Source: an uncultured bacterium (GTDB lineage: Bacteria > Bacillota > Clostridia > Oscillospirales > Oscillospiraceae). Taken from it: a DNA stretch of 64,000 bases. A program made the translations under genes and the position numbers. Shown piece by piece: positions 27,882-35,921 of this stretch (position 1 is its first letter; each line of letters starts with the position of its first letter). The notes beneath the pieces were generated by a model. That model was not told the origin of the DNA. It was given only the letters and a program-made list of their open reading frames with translations, and made no database searches. The stretch is from assembly GCA_948469375.1 (NCBI GenBank), contig CAOKLO010000010.1:1-64000 (forward strand), in the 5' to 3' direction.

Positions 27882-28073
27882 TCAGTAAAGGTTCCTCGGA
27901 CTGCCGGGCACGCTGCTGGGCAGCGGAGACGGAGAACCCGCCAAGGGTCCAGGCGCTCCCTGCCCGCCTCCCTGAACTGCTCCGGACCAGGGGGACATCC
28001 CCTGGTCCCGGCTCATGAGCCACGCCTCTGGCATTCCGGTGATCCAAAACAGATCCCAATACGCTGTGTTCAT
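27882..28073 (-). CDS. yqzL: YqzL-like small protein
   Basis: This 63-residue protein begins MNTAYWDLFWITGMPEAWLM, which matches the pattern of the small Bacillus YqzL protein (aromatic start, then F-x2-TG-x2-xAYLL). It lies exactly between era and recO, where yqzL is found in Firmicutes. The function of YqzL is unknown. The ATG at 28073 follows AGGAGGTACGGCA, a strong site; an upstream in-frame ATG at 28103 is less likely. The Gly/Pro-rich second half is longer than in Bacillus and may be dispensable. Confidence 0.75.
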   Translation of the reverse strand: MNTAYWDLFWITGMPEAWLMSRDQGMSPWSGAVQGGGQGAPGPLAGSPSPLPSSVPGSPRNLY

Positions 28074-28125
28074 TGCCGTACCTCCTGTCCATACCATTAG
28101 CATGGGCAGGGGGACGGTGAATATG

Positions 28126-28236
28126 TCAGGGAAATTTTACGTCCCCAGCGCGTCCGGCCTCCGTCAGGGCTGAGCTGCTCCAGCGCAGCAGGCGGGATTC
28201 AAACGCATTCTTCAACTTCCCGGCAAGCTCATCCAT
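28126..28236 (-). CDS. Possible 36-residue ORF between era and yqzL
   Basis: An open frame starts at the ATG at 28236 (MDELAGKLKNAFESRLLRW...) and ends at 28126, filling the gap between era and yqzL. The composition is coding-like, but the ribosome site is weak and I recognise no family. It is recorded as a candidate only. Confidence 0.25.
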   Translation of the reverse strand: MDELAGKLKNAFESRLLRWSSSALTEAGRAGDVKFP

Positions 28237-28260
28237 TCATGTTTCAATCTCAACCATGGC

Positions 28261-29154
28261 TCAATCCTCAGTATACCCAAAGTTCTGGATGGCCGCCGGA
28301 TTATCCCGCCAACTCTCCTTCACCTTGACCCAGGTCTCTAAATACACCTTGGCCCCCATAAAGACCTCCATGTCCTGCCGGGCCTGGGTGCTGATTTTTT
28401 TCAGCATGCCTCCGCCCTTGCCGATGATAATTCCCTTGTGGGACGCTTTCTCACAGTATATGGTCACATGGCAGTCGATAATGTCGTTGTCCCGCTGGGA
28501 GAATCTGGTTACCTCCACCGCCGTACCATGGGGAATTTCCTGGTCCAGCTCCCTCAGCAACTTTTCCCGGACGATTTCCGCCATAATCTGCCGCTCTGGC
28601 TGGTCGGTCACCGCCCCATCGGGGAACAGCTGGGGTCCCTCAGGCAACCAGCCGCCCAGCACCTCCAGCAGCTCATCCACTCCTTCGCCGTTCTTGGCCG
28701 AGATGGGCACCACCGCGTCCCAATCGTGGGCCGCACCGTAAACAGCCATCACCGCCAACAGTTTCTCCTTCTCCACCGTGTCGATCTTGTTGATGACCAG
28801 CGCGGCGGGAGCGCCCAGCGCTTTGATGCGGAAAATCAGTTCCTCCTCCGGCTTCCCGATGCGGTCCACCGGCTCCACCAGCAGCATCACCCCGTCCACG
28901 TCGGCCACGGACTGGCGCACCACCTTGACCATGTAGTCCCCCAGCCGGGTCCGGGCCTTGTGGAGCCCCGGGGTGTCCACGAACACGAACTGGCTGTCCC
29001 CCCGGTTGAGGACGGCGCAAATGCGGTTACGGGTAGTCTGGGGCTTGGGAGAGACGATGGCCACCTTCTCCCCCGCCAGGGTGTTGGTCAGGGTGGACTT
29101 GCCCACGTTGGGCCGTCCGCAGATGGTGATGATTCCGCTCTTCTTGATGTTCAT
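28261..29154 (-). CDS. era: GTPase Era
   Basis: Era is a GTPase that binds the 3' end of 16S rRNA and supports assembly of the small ribosomal subunit. The 297-residue protein has G1 GRPNVGKSTL, G2 around TTRNRICAV, G3 DTPGLHKA, G4 NKID and a C-terminal KH domain (GIIIGKGGGMLKKISTQAR). It lies in the conserved ybeY-era-yqzL-recO order, though the acyltransferase and lipoprotein genes are inserted before it. The start ATG follows GAGGATTACCTAAA. Confidence 0.98.
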   Translation of the reverse strand: MNIKKSGIITICGRPNVGKSTLTNTLAGEKVAIVSPKPQTTRNRICAVLNRGDSQFVFVDTPGLHKARTRLGDYMVKVVRQSVADVDGVMLLVEPVDRIGKPEEELIFRIKALGAPAALVINKIDTVEKEKLLAVMAVYGAAHDWDAVVPISAKNGEGVDELLEVLGGWLPEGPQLFPDGAVTDQPERQIMAEIVREKLLRELDQEIPHGTAVEVTRFSQRDNDIIDCHVTIYCEKASHKGIIIGKGGGMLKKISTQARQDMEVFMGAKVYLETWVKVKESWRDNPAAIQNFGYTED

Positions 29155-29185
29155 TTTAGGTAATCCTCAACTTTCTTTGAGCATT

Positions 29186-29962
29186 TTAGGTTTCTCCGTG
29201 GTAATCCAGGTCTTTCCATTTCCAGCTGACCTGCCGCCACAGCTCCCTTCCTTCGATCTCCTCACCGTCCCAGGGAAATTTCTCGTAATAGACCTGCTGT
29301 AATTCCCCGTCCACCCGCTCCTCAACGAAAACGGTGGACACCTCTCCTTCTCCCCATCTACAGCATGATTCGATCCGCCGTATACATATCAGCTCCCCGC
29401 CCTCCCAGCGGTGGAAGGTGGTCACGCCGTCGCCGGCCCCGCTGCTGCGGGCCCAGCCGTCCATGATCCCCGTCTCCGGGTCACAACGGGGCGAGGAAAT
29501 GTGAGCGTACTCCGGCACCTCCACAAACTGCGCCGCGTCCTCGTTCCATATCCAGAGATAACCGTAACTCGGCTGATTTCCCATGGCATAGGTATAGCTG
29601 AAGTCTTCAAAACCGTCAAAATTGGCGTCCAATTCCTCGTGCCAACCAAATGCATTAAAGACCGTCTTTTCCATCTCCTGAATGGGATGGCTCATATCTG
29701 TGGGGTTCCAGATGGCAAAGTGTACAAGAGACTCCCGCAGCGCCTCGTCAAACTCCTCCAGCTCCGCCGTTACCAGCAGTGTTCCCAATCTGCCTCCGGT
29801 GTCCACCAGAAAGGCGTTGTGGGTGTCGTCCTGGAGCTGTTCCTCCAGAATCCGCGCCGGTGTTTTTGTCTCTACAGAGACGCCGGACGCCTCCGGTCCC
29901 GCGCCGCAGGCCGTCAGTGCCGGCATCAGACAGACCGCCAGCAGAAGTCCCCTCCGCCTCAT
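29186..29962 (-). CDS. Predicted lipoprotein of unknown function
   Basis: This is a 258-residue secreted lipoprotein. A basic start and hydrophobic stretch lead to the lipobox LTAC, with the lipidated cysteine at residue 19. A segment with LDANFDGFEDFSYTY, followed by YLWIWNEDAAQFV, resembles the repeats of XAC2610-type proteins, which pair an acidic Asp-rich loop with aromatic strands. No enzymatic motif is visible. Its start overlaps the end of the acyltransferase gene by four bases, so the two are probably translated together. Confidence 0.7.
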   Translation of the reverse strand: MRRRGLLLAVCLMPALTACGAGPEASGVSVETKTPARILEEQLQDDTHNAFLVDTGGRLGTLLVTAELEEFDEALRESLVHFAIWNPTDMSHPIQEMEKTVFNAFGWHEELDANFDGFEDFSYTYAMGNQPSYGYLWIWNEDAAQFVEVPEYAHISSPRCDPETGIMDGWARSSGAGDGVTTFHRWEGGELICIRRIESCCRWGEGEVSTVFVEERVDGELQQVYYEKFPWDGEEIEGRELWRQVSWKWKDLDYHGET

Positions 29963-31026
29963 CGTACCTCTCCCCCGCTAGCCGCATTTTGTGTTTTAGC
30001 AGGAACCAGCCTCATCAACGCCTCCGCCGCCCAATCCACCAGCTGGGCCAGCACCAGGGAGCAGACCACCACCACCGGCACCGCCAGCGGCATGGCGAAC
30101 AGCCGCCTATGGGCCTCCGGCACCGCCTGGGCCAGCACCGGATAGACGATCTGGTCGGCGATGTACGACACCAGGTACATGGGCAGGGCCAGCCTGGCCG
30201 CCCGGGCCACACACCACCGCACCGGGCCGGGGAGGCCCTCTCCCTTCGTCCGGCGCAGGCAGGAGAACAGGCACACCGCCTCCAAGGTCAGCGCCAGGCT
30301 CCCCCACTGGTCCTCAGGCATCCAAAGGTAAGTCCCGCCGTTGGCCGTAAAATAGCCCTTGGCCCCCATCACCGCCGCCAGACAGAGCCAGCATATCAGC
30401 AGCTGCCAGCCCTTGAGCCGCAGGGGATGCTCCCGCAGCCACGCGCCCAGAGTGTAGTAGGTCAGCGGGTAAATCCCCACCCACCATGTGGGCAAGAGTG
30501 GTCCGATTTGATTCACCAGCCCCGGCAAAGCCGTCAAGCCCACCAGAGTGAGGACCAGCGCCTTTTTTCCACCGTCCTCCAAGACATGCCATGCGGCGTT
30601 CAGGAAAGGACTGAGCAGAAACAAGCCGACGTACATCTCAATATACCACGCATAGGGCGCGGCGGCATAGACGGTAAACTGCCGCACAATGCCTTTCCAG
30701 GTAAACACTTCTCCCTGCCAAACACACCGGAACGCAAGACAAGCCGCCCCAGCCAACACATAGGTAAACAGCACCGGCAATAGCTTGCGGTAATACCCTT
30801 TGGACCACTTGCGGTTGATGCAGGTGTACCCTGTCAAGAGCAGGAACAGCGGCACACAGCTCATACAAAGCATCCGCACCATACAAGCAGCCAGCATGGT
30901 TTTGCCCGCCTCCGGGGTCTCATAGAAGCCGCTGTTGAGAAAAAAGTGGACGCTCAGGGTGAGCACGCCCGCCACCGCCCGAGCCAGGTCCAGGCCAAAA
31001 TCCCGCCGTTTGTTTGCCTGTCCCAT
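29959..31026 (-). CDS. Acyltransferase 3 family membrane protein
   Basis: This 355-residue protein has about ten hydrophobic segments and the acyltransferase-3 pattern: DLARAVAGVLTLSVHFFLN near the N-terminus with the conserved basic/His helix, then MSCVPLFLLLTGY, then YAWYIEMYVGLFLLSPFLN. Members O-acetylate or succinylate cell-surface sugars; the substrate here is unknown. It starts just after ybeY and overlaps the lipoprotein gene, so it is inserted in the ybeY-era operon. Confidence 0.85.
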   Translation of the reverse strand: MGQANKRRDFGLDLARAVAGVLTLSVHFFLNSGFYETPEAGKTMLAACMVRMLCMSCVPLFLLLTGYTCINRKWSKGYYRKLLPVLFTYVLAGAACLAFRCVWQGEVFTWKGIVRQFTVYAAAPYAWYIEMYVGLFLLSPFLNAAWHVLEDGGKKALVLTLVGLTALPGLVNQIGPLLPTWWVGIYPLTYYTLGAWLREHPLRLKGWQLLICWLCLAAVMGAKGYFTANGGTYLWMPEDQWGSLALTLEAVCLFSCLRRTKGEGLPGPVRWCVARAARLALPMYLVSYIADQIVYPVLAQAVPEAHRRLFAMPLAVPVVVVCSLVLAQLVDWAAEALMRLVPAKTQNAASGGEVR

Positions 31027-31027
31027 G

Positions 31028-31522
31028 TCAGCCCTCCCGGGGCAGGCCCAGCGCTTCCATAATGGCCTCCTCCCGTCCCCGCATCTGGGCCTTCATGGGG
31101 CCCTCGTCCAGATGGTCATAACCCAACAGGTGCAAAACGGAGTGGACCGCCAGATAGGCCAGCTCCCGCTCCACCGAGTGGCCAAATTCCTCTGCTTGAG
31201 CCTGGGCACGCTCAAGAGAGATACACATATCCCCCAGCGGAATCAGACCAGTGGCGGGGTCCGCGTCCTCTTCGGCGGGCTTGTCCCCCGGCGTCAAGTC
31301 GAACATGGGGAAGGACAAAACGTCCGTGGGGGCGTCAACGTTCCGCGTATCCACATTGACGCGGTGAATGCCCGTGTCGTTGGTGAGCAGTACGTTGATT
31401 TCACAGGGCACGTCCACCCCCTCCGCGTCCAGGGTGGTGCGGACAGCTCTGCAGATGAAGGACCACAGCTCTTCATCCACTCCGGGCACGTCGGCGGAAA
31501 TGATGATTTCATGCTTTGGCAT
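31028..31522 (-). CDS. ybeY: Endoribonuclease YbeY
   Basis: YbeY is a zinc-dependent endoribonuclease needed for 16S rRNA 3' maturation and ribosome quality control. The 164-residue protein has the zinc motif HSVLHLLGYDH (His127, His131, His137) and the family segment TDVLSFPM. Its start overlaps the XRE gene stop in a TAATG arrangement. That makes the small regulator gene the leading cistron for ybeY here. Confidence 0.96.
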   Translation of the reverse strand: MPKHEIIISADVPGVDEELWSFICRAVRTTLDAEGVDVPCEINVLLTNDTGIHRVNVDTRNVDAPTDVLSFPMFDLTPGDKPAEEDADPATGLIPLGDMCISLERAQAQAEEFGHSVERELAYLAVHSVLHLLGYDHLDEGPMKAQMRGREEAIMEALGLPREG

Positions 31523-31740
31523 TATCGGTTGACCTCCCGCTTGTCGGTGCGGCCCATGAGCCAGTCCACCGACACCTCAAAAAAATCGGCGATTTGAAGC
31601 AGGCTTTTATAATTCGGCAAATGTCCGTCCGCTTCCAGCCTTTGATAATGACGATAATTAAACTTGAGTGTACCAGCGGCTTCTTCCTGCGTCAAGCTCT
31701 TTTCTGTTCGCAGTATTTTCAGGCGTTCGTTGAAAATCAT
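31522..31740 (-). CDS. XRE-family DNA-binding protein
   Basis: This 72-residue single-domain helix-turn-helix regulator of the Cro/CI (XRE) type has the fold pattern ERLKILRTEKSLTQEEAAGTL ... YQRLEADGHLPNYKSLLQIAD ... VDWLMGRT. It lies between phoH and ybeY, where no regulator is normally found. A perfect pair of inverted half-sites lies in the short divergent region upstream, so autoregulation together with the opposite small ORF is plausible. Confidence 0.9.
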   Translation of the reverse strand: MIFNERLKILRTEKSLTQEEAAGTLKFNYRHYQRLEADGHLPNYKSLLQIADFFEVSVDWLMGRTDKREVNR

Positions 31741-31755
31741 TTTTCCACTTCCCTA

Positions 31756-31807
31756 TTGACACGTACAGAAATGCCGTGCACAATAACACATATATGATAG
31801 TACGTGT
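31756..31807. promoter_or_regulatory. Divergent regulatory region with inverted half-sites
   Basis: ACACGTAC (31759-31766) and GTACGTGT (31800-31807) are perfect inverted half-sites, centres 41 bp apart. A plus-strand promoter TTGACA (31756) - 17 bp - CACAAT overlaps the left one. GTGCAC sits between them at 31776. The region separates the XRE gene from a plus-strand small ORF. Confidence 0.5.
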
Positions 31808-31821
31808 TAGGAAAAACCCCC

Positions 31822-32004
31822 ATGGAACATGAAATCCCTTTGATTGTGGATTCATTGTATCGTTATTTCGTAACTCAGCCCGACCCGCAATTTTGGCCGG
31901 ACTACTTCAAAAAAGACCCAATCCAGGGCCACGGCCTCTGGTCCTTCTATCAAGGGCTTCAGCTTGGAATGCAGCTGACCGACGCCTGTCTGGAAAAGCT
32001 CTAA
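31822..32004 (+). CDS. Small protein of unknown function
   Basis: This frame of 60 residues begins MEHEIPLIVDSLYRYFVTQP and ends CLEKL. It is divergent from the XRE gene and shares its regulatory region. It has an AGGA-type site nine bases before the ATG and codon choice like its neighbours. It is rich in aromatic residues, with no membrane segment and no recognised family. Its stop overlaps the convergent phoH stop by four bases. It could be a partner of the XRE protein, but this is inference. Confidence 0.55.
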   Translation: MEHEIPLIVDSLYRYFVTQPDPQFWPDYFKKDPIQGHGLWSFYQGLQLGMQLTDACLEKL

Positions 32005-32978
32005 CGCTTGTCCCGCTTGGCAGCCCTTTTCTTCTCATCCTCCTCATATGCCTTGATGATGCGCTGGACAATGACGTGCCGCACCACGTCCGCCCCAGTG
32101 AGCTGGCAAATCGAGATGTCCTCTACGCCCTTCAGCACCCGCATGGCCTCCTTCAGGCCGGACACTTTATCGGCGGGCAAATCGATCTGCGTGGCGTCTC
32201 CAGTGATGACGATCTTCGACCCGAACCCCAGCCGGGTGAGGAACATCTTCATCTGCTCCCGGCTGGTGTTCTGGGCCTCGTCCAGGATGATAAACGAGTC
32301 ATCCAGCGTCCGCCCGCGCATATAGGCCAAAGGGGCCACCTCAATGTTCCCCCGCTCCAGGTATTTCTGATAGGTCTCCGCTCCCAGCATGTCGAACAAC
32401 GCGTCATACAGCGGCCGCAGATACGGGTCCACCTTGGACTGCAAATCCCCCGGCAGAAAGCCCAGCCGCTCCCCGGCCTCTACGGCGGGCCGGGTCAAAA
32501 TAATGCGGTTGATCTGCTTCTCCCGAAAAGCCGCCACCGCCGCCGCGACGGCAAGATACGTTTTGCCTGTTCCAGCGGGGCCCACGCCGATGGTGACGGT
32601 GTTGTTCTTGATGGCGTCCACATACTTCTGCTGGCCGATGGTCTTGGCCTTGATGGGCTTGCCCTTGGCGGTGACACACACCACATCTCCGGCCAGCTGG
32701 GCGATCTTGCCCTCATTGCCGGACCGGACCAGCTCAATGATATATCGCACATTCTGCTGGCCAATGGCCTCCCCTTTGGCGGACAGGATCAGCAGCCCCT
32801 GGATGGCCTTCACTGCCAGCATAACGTTTTCGCCCTCGCCGGAAATTTTCAAATTGGACTCCCGATTCACCACCGATACGTCCAGCTCCTGCTCGATCAG
32901 GCGGATGTTCTCATCGAACAGGCCGAACAGGTTGACGGCCTCTTCCATCCGCTCAATGCTAATGCTCTGCTCTGTCAT
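32001..32978 (-). CDS. phoH: PhoH family ATPase
   Basis: PhoH-like proteins are P-loop ATPases of unclear role, linked to RNA metabolism and often encoded with YbeY. The 325-residue protein has the Walker A GPAGTGKT (residues 133-140), the RPAVEAGERLGFLPGD segment and the Walker B region FIILDEAQNTS, followed by GDATQIDLP. The length is typical. It follows yqfD, as in B. subtilis, but is separated from ybeY by the XRE gene and the opposing small ORF. Confidence 0.95.
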   Translation of the reverse strand: MTEQSISIERMEEAVNLFGLFDENIRLIEQELDVSVVNRESNLKISGEGENVMLAVKAIQGLLILSAKGEAIGQQNVRYIIELVRSGNEGKIAQLAGDVVCVTAKGKPIKAKTIGQQKYVDAIKNNTVTIGVGPAGTGKTYLAVAAAVAAFREKQINRIILTRPAVEAGERLGFLPGDLQSKVDPYLRPLYDALFDMLGAETYQKYLERGNIEVAPLAYMRGRTLDDSFIILDEAQNTSREQMKMFLTRLGFGSKIVITGDATQIDLPADKVSGLKEAMRVLKGVEDISICQLTGADVVRHVIVQRIIKAYEEDEKKRAAKRDKR

Positions 32979-33002
32979 TGGTACACTCCTTATATGCGGC
33001 CC

Positions 33003-34259
33003 TCAGCCGTTGTCGTTGGTATCGTTCTGGGGCATACCAAAGATGCGCCCCGTTTCTCCGCCCCGCTCCACAGTGCGGCCAATCTCCTCCCGGCACTCCA
33101 CCAGCAGGGTGACGGTGAGCCGTCCGTTTTCCTCCCGGGTCACAAAATCGGTCTGGATGACCTCACCCTGGTTGGCCGCCATCAGCTCCTCCAGCCGGGC
33201 ATTGAGGACATGCTCCAGCCGCTGAACGGCCTCCTCCTGGTCCACAGTCCGCTCCTCCAGGCTGTAGCCCCGCAAGGTCGTAGTGGTCAACCATACAGGC
33301 AGAGGGTGGTCAAAAAGGACCAGCTGGTCAGTTCTAGTTATTTTATCATATCTCCCACTGAAAATGCTACTGTTTTGAAAAAAATCCAGATCAAACCACA
33401 AAATTTTTATACCGTACCCGATGCGCTCCTCTCCCGTGTACGTCTTTCCCTGGACCGTAAGGGGAATCGACTCCTCCAACGTCCGCCAGGTGCGGGCCGT
33501 CACGGTCCCTTCAGCATGGACAATCAGGTGGCCCAGGTCCACCGTACCGTACGCAGGCTCCTTCAGGTCCAGGTCTCCTGTAATGAGCACTTCCCCCTTT
33601 GCCACAATGTCCCCGTCCTGAAACAGAGCGCGGCCTCCGCTGACGTGAATGTGCTCAATGATGCCGTCAGCCTTTGCCACCACGTCGGTAGGAACGTCCT
33701 CCTCCAACAGCTTGGGCTTTTTCTCCGCCTCATGAACCACCACCTCCGCCCGGGTTCCATAGATGTTAATGGCGAGATAACTCAGCTCCGGCAGGCCCAG
33801 CAGAGCCTCGTTGGCGGCCTCCTTTTCCACGATGGCGGGACCGTAGGCCCCGGGCCGCACACCCACCCGCTGAAGCTGGGACAGGATGACGGCGGTGGGA
33901 ACAGTGTCGTTGCCCGTCACCTCGATGACCAGCAGAAAGCGGGATAAGAAGCTCACCGCCAAAAAGCAAAATGCCAGCCCCGCCACAAAGCCCCACCGAC
34001 GCTGGACAATGCCCTCCGCCACCACCACCGCCCCCCGGCGGCCCTTTTCGTTCAGATCACACATGGCTCGCCGGGCCAGCTCCTCCAACCGTTTCCGATC
34101 CTGGAGCGCAATGCGGAAGGTAAAGCTGGTCTCATCGATCCAGCACAGCCTCCAGAATTGCAGCCGGTTCTGGGCGCACAGGTTCAAAAGCCGTTCCGGA
34201 AAGGCGCCGGAGACCTCAAGCTCCACGTAGCCCCGCAGCAGATTGATGAGCTTCTTCAT
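33003..34259 (-). CDS. yqfD: Sporulation protein YqfD
   Basis: YqfD is a membrane protein of the sporulation programme, under mother-cell sigma-E control in B. subtilis. The 418-residue protein has a cytoplasmic N-domain, one transmembrane helix near residues 90-112 (GFVAGLAFCFLAVSFLSRFLL) and a large outer region with VIEVTGNDTV, NIYGTRAEVVVHEAEKKP and GIIEHIHVSGG. It lies four bases after yqfC. Its presence, with yqfC and spoVD, suggests an endospore former. Confidence 0.93.
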   Translation of the reverse strand: MKKLINLLRGYVELEVSGAFPERLLNLCAQNRLQFWRLCWIDETSFTFRIALQDRKRLEELARRAMCDLNEKGRRGAVVVAEGIVQRRWGFVAGLAFCFLAVSFLSRFLLVIEVTGNDTVPTAVILSQLQRVGVRPGAYGPAIVEKEAANEALLGLPELSYLAINIYGTRAEVVVHEAEKKPKLLEEDVPTDVVAKADGIIEHIHVSGGRALFQDGDIVAKGEVLITGDLDLKEPAYGTVDLGHLIVHAEGTVTARTWRTLEESIPLTVQGKTYTGEERIGYGIKILWFDLDFFQNSSIFSGRYDKITRTDQLVLFDHPLPVWLTTTTLRGYSLEERTVDQEEAVQRLEHVLNARLEELMAANQGEVIQTDFVTREENGRLTVTLLVECREEIGRTVERGGETGRIFGMPQNDTNDNG

Positions 34260-34263
34260 TCTC

Positions 34264-34539
34264 TCACCTCATGAATTCCACAGCCGTGATGGTGCCTGTA
34301 ATCAGCAGCTCGTCCGGAGTCATGGCCCGCAGCTCAAGGCCGCTGCCCCGCACCAACACAACCACGCTGCCGCCTGAAATGTGGATCTCCTCCGGCCCAT
34401 AGGCCAAAATGCCCCGGTGGGGCCCCATGCGCAGCTCCCCGTCTCCCACGACCTCCACCCGGGGCGCGCCCGCCAGCGCGTCGGCGGGCAGGTCGAACAG
34501 CCGGGACGCCCGGACCAGCAGCCCTTCTTTTTCTCCCAC
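34264..34539 (-). CDS. yqfC: YqfC-like sporulation protein
   Basis: This 91-residue protein belongs to the small YabP/YqfC sporulation family: LPADALAGAPRVEVVGDGEL, then GILAYGPEEIHIS, then LELRAMTPDELLITGTI. In Bacillus these are mother-cell proteins of the sporulation programme. It uses a GTG start at 34539 with AGGTGA seven bases upstream. It is the first gene of the yqfC-yqfD-phoH set. Confidence 0.9.
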   Translation of the reverse strand: MGEKEGLLVRASRLFDLPADALAGAPRVEVVGDGELRMGPHRGILAYGPEEIHISGGSVVVLVRGSGLELRAMTPDELLITGTITAVEFMR

Positions 34540-34605
34540 GATACATCACCTCTGAGAAGCTTATGAGGGAAAGAGGTCAGGCTTGCTTGTCCCGCCGGAA
34601 TTTCA

Positions 34606-34634
34606 TGGACTTTTCCTCCCGGTTATGATACAAT
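34606..34634 (+). promoter_or_regulatory. Sigma-A promoter of the RluA-like gene
   Basis: TGGACT and TACAAT are separated by 17 bases on the plus strand, 30 bases before the RluA-like gene. It is divergent from yqfC. Confidence 0.6.
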
Positions 34635-34663
34635 GTCCGCAAATCAAGAAATCAGGTGACGAA

Positions 34664-35554
34664 ATGGACCATAAAAACAATCGTCGGGGCGAGGTCCCTG
34701 CCTATACGGTCAGCGAGCCCACCACCCTGCTCCCCTTTCTGCTGACCAGCGTGAAGGGCAAGAGCCGGAACAATGTAAAATCCCTCCTCTCCCGCCGACT
34801 GGTGGCGGTGGACGGCGTGCCCGTCTCCCGGTTCGACACGCCGCTGGCCCCGGGGCAGAGGGTGACCATTCTGCCTTCTTCCGCTCCAAGGGTGGACGCC
34901 CTGCCCTTCCCCATTCTCTATGAGGACCAGCACCTAATCGTGGTGAACAAGCCCGCCAAGCTGCTCAGCGTGGCCAACGACAAGGAAAAGGTGCGCACCG
35001 CCTACCACATGGTCACCGACTACGTAAAAAGTAAGCGAGTGAACGACCGCATTTTTGTACTCCACCGGCTGGACCGGGACACCTCCGGGGTACTCATGTT
35101 CGCCCGGGACCCGGAAACCAAGGAGCTGTTTCAGTCCCACTGGAACGACATGGTCACCCGCCGGGGCTATCTAGCGGTGGCGGAGGGGGTTCCCAAGCCG
35201 GACCGGGATACCATCCGCTCCTTTTTGGTGGAAACGGACACCCACCTGAGCTTTTCCGGTGCGCCCGGGAGGGGAGCCAAGGAAGCCATCACCAGCTACC
35301 AGGTGGTCAAGGCCGCAAATGGGTATTCCCTGCTGAATATTAACATTGAGACCGGGCGGAAAAACCAAATTCGGGTGCATATGAAGGAAAAGGGCTGTCC
35401 CGTGGCCGGGGACAAGCAGTACGGCGCCCGCACCAACCCCATCGGGCGGTTGTGTCTCCACGCCAACGAGCTGTCCTTTATCCATCCCACCACCGGGGAG
35501 CAGATTACCTTCAAGGCAAAAATACCCAGGGACTTCAACCGGGTGTTTCGATAA
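34664..35554 (+). CDS. RluA family pseudouridine synthase
   Basis: This enzyme isomerises uridine to pseudouridine in rRNA or tRNA; the target site is not predictable. The 296-residue protein has an N-terminal S4-like RNA-binding region (LPFLLTSVKGKSRNNVKSLL), the catalytic-aspartate motif HRLDRDTSGVLMF, and the family segments NKPAKLLSV and GRKNQIRVHM. The start at 34664 follows AGGTGA closely; the longer frame to 34583 adds residues outside the family pattern and would overlap the promoter. Confidence 0.92.
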   Translation: MDHKNNRRGEVPAYTVSEPTTLLPFLLTSVKGKSRNNVKSLLSRRLVAVDGVPVSRFDTPLAPGQRVTILPSSAPRVDALPFPILYEDQHLIVVNKPAKLLSVANDKEKVRTAYHMVTDYVKSKRVNDRIFVLHRLDRDTSGVLMFARDPETKELFQSHWNDMVTRRGYLAVAEGVPKPDRDTIRSFLVETDTHLSFSGAPGRGAKEAITSYQVVKAANGYSLLNINIETGRKNQIRVHMKEKGCPVAGDKQYGARTNPIGRLCLHANELSFIHPTTGEQITFKAKIPRDFNRVFR

Positions 35555-35577
35555 GCATATTTCTTGGAGGGCATAAA

Positions 35578-35880
35578 ATGGAGCTTATTCTCTGCCTTGC
35601 CATCATCCTCGCCATCGCAACGACTCTCGTGGCAAACATCATTTATTTCAAAAAAGCTCTCGACTGTGTGCGCCAGAAAAGGGCTGTTAGCGACATATGT
35701 AAGCGCCTGCGGGTACTGTTTGGCGTGTTTCTAGCCTTGTGGCTGGCGGGCGGCGTCCTGATCCCCCACCTTCTGGGGGGACCCTATGGCTTCACCCAGC
35801 CCATACTGCAAACCATTTTCAGCGGGATAGCTGGGTACTGGGTTATCAGCCTATTTCAGAAACACGATAAAGCCTCATAA
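35578..35880 (+). CDS. Small membrane protein of unknown function
   Basis: This 100-residue protein has one transmembrane helix at the N-terminus (MELILCLAIILAIATTLVAN), a second near residues 47-67 (LFGVFLALWLAGGVLIPHLL) and a third weaker hydrophobic segment near the C-terminus. The short basic loop between the first two contains CVRQKRAVSDICKRLR. The ATG at 35578 has GGAGG eight bases upstream. It lies 23 bp after the RluA-like gene, probably in the same transcript. I recognise no family. Confidence 0.75.
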   Translation: MELILCLAIILAIATTLVANIIYFKKALDCVRQKRAVSDICKRLRVLFGVFLALWLAGGVLIPHLLGGPYGFTQPILQTIFSGIAGYWVISLFQKHDKAS

Positions 35881-35887
35881 AAAGCAG

Positions 35888-35916
35888 GGCCCCCGCTCAT
35901 CATGTGAGCGGGGGCC
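35888..35916. terminator. Bidirectional terminator
   Basis: A 12-bp stem GGCCCCCGCTCA / TGAGCGGGGGCC has a T-run on the minus-strand side and a short TTTA on the plus-strand side. It lies between the converging small membrane protein and rpoD genes. Confidence 0.85.
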
Positions 35917-35921
35917 TTTAC

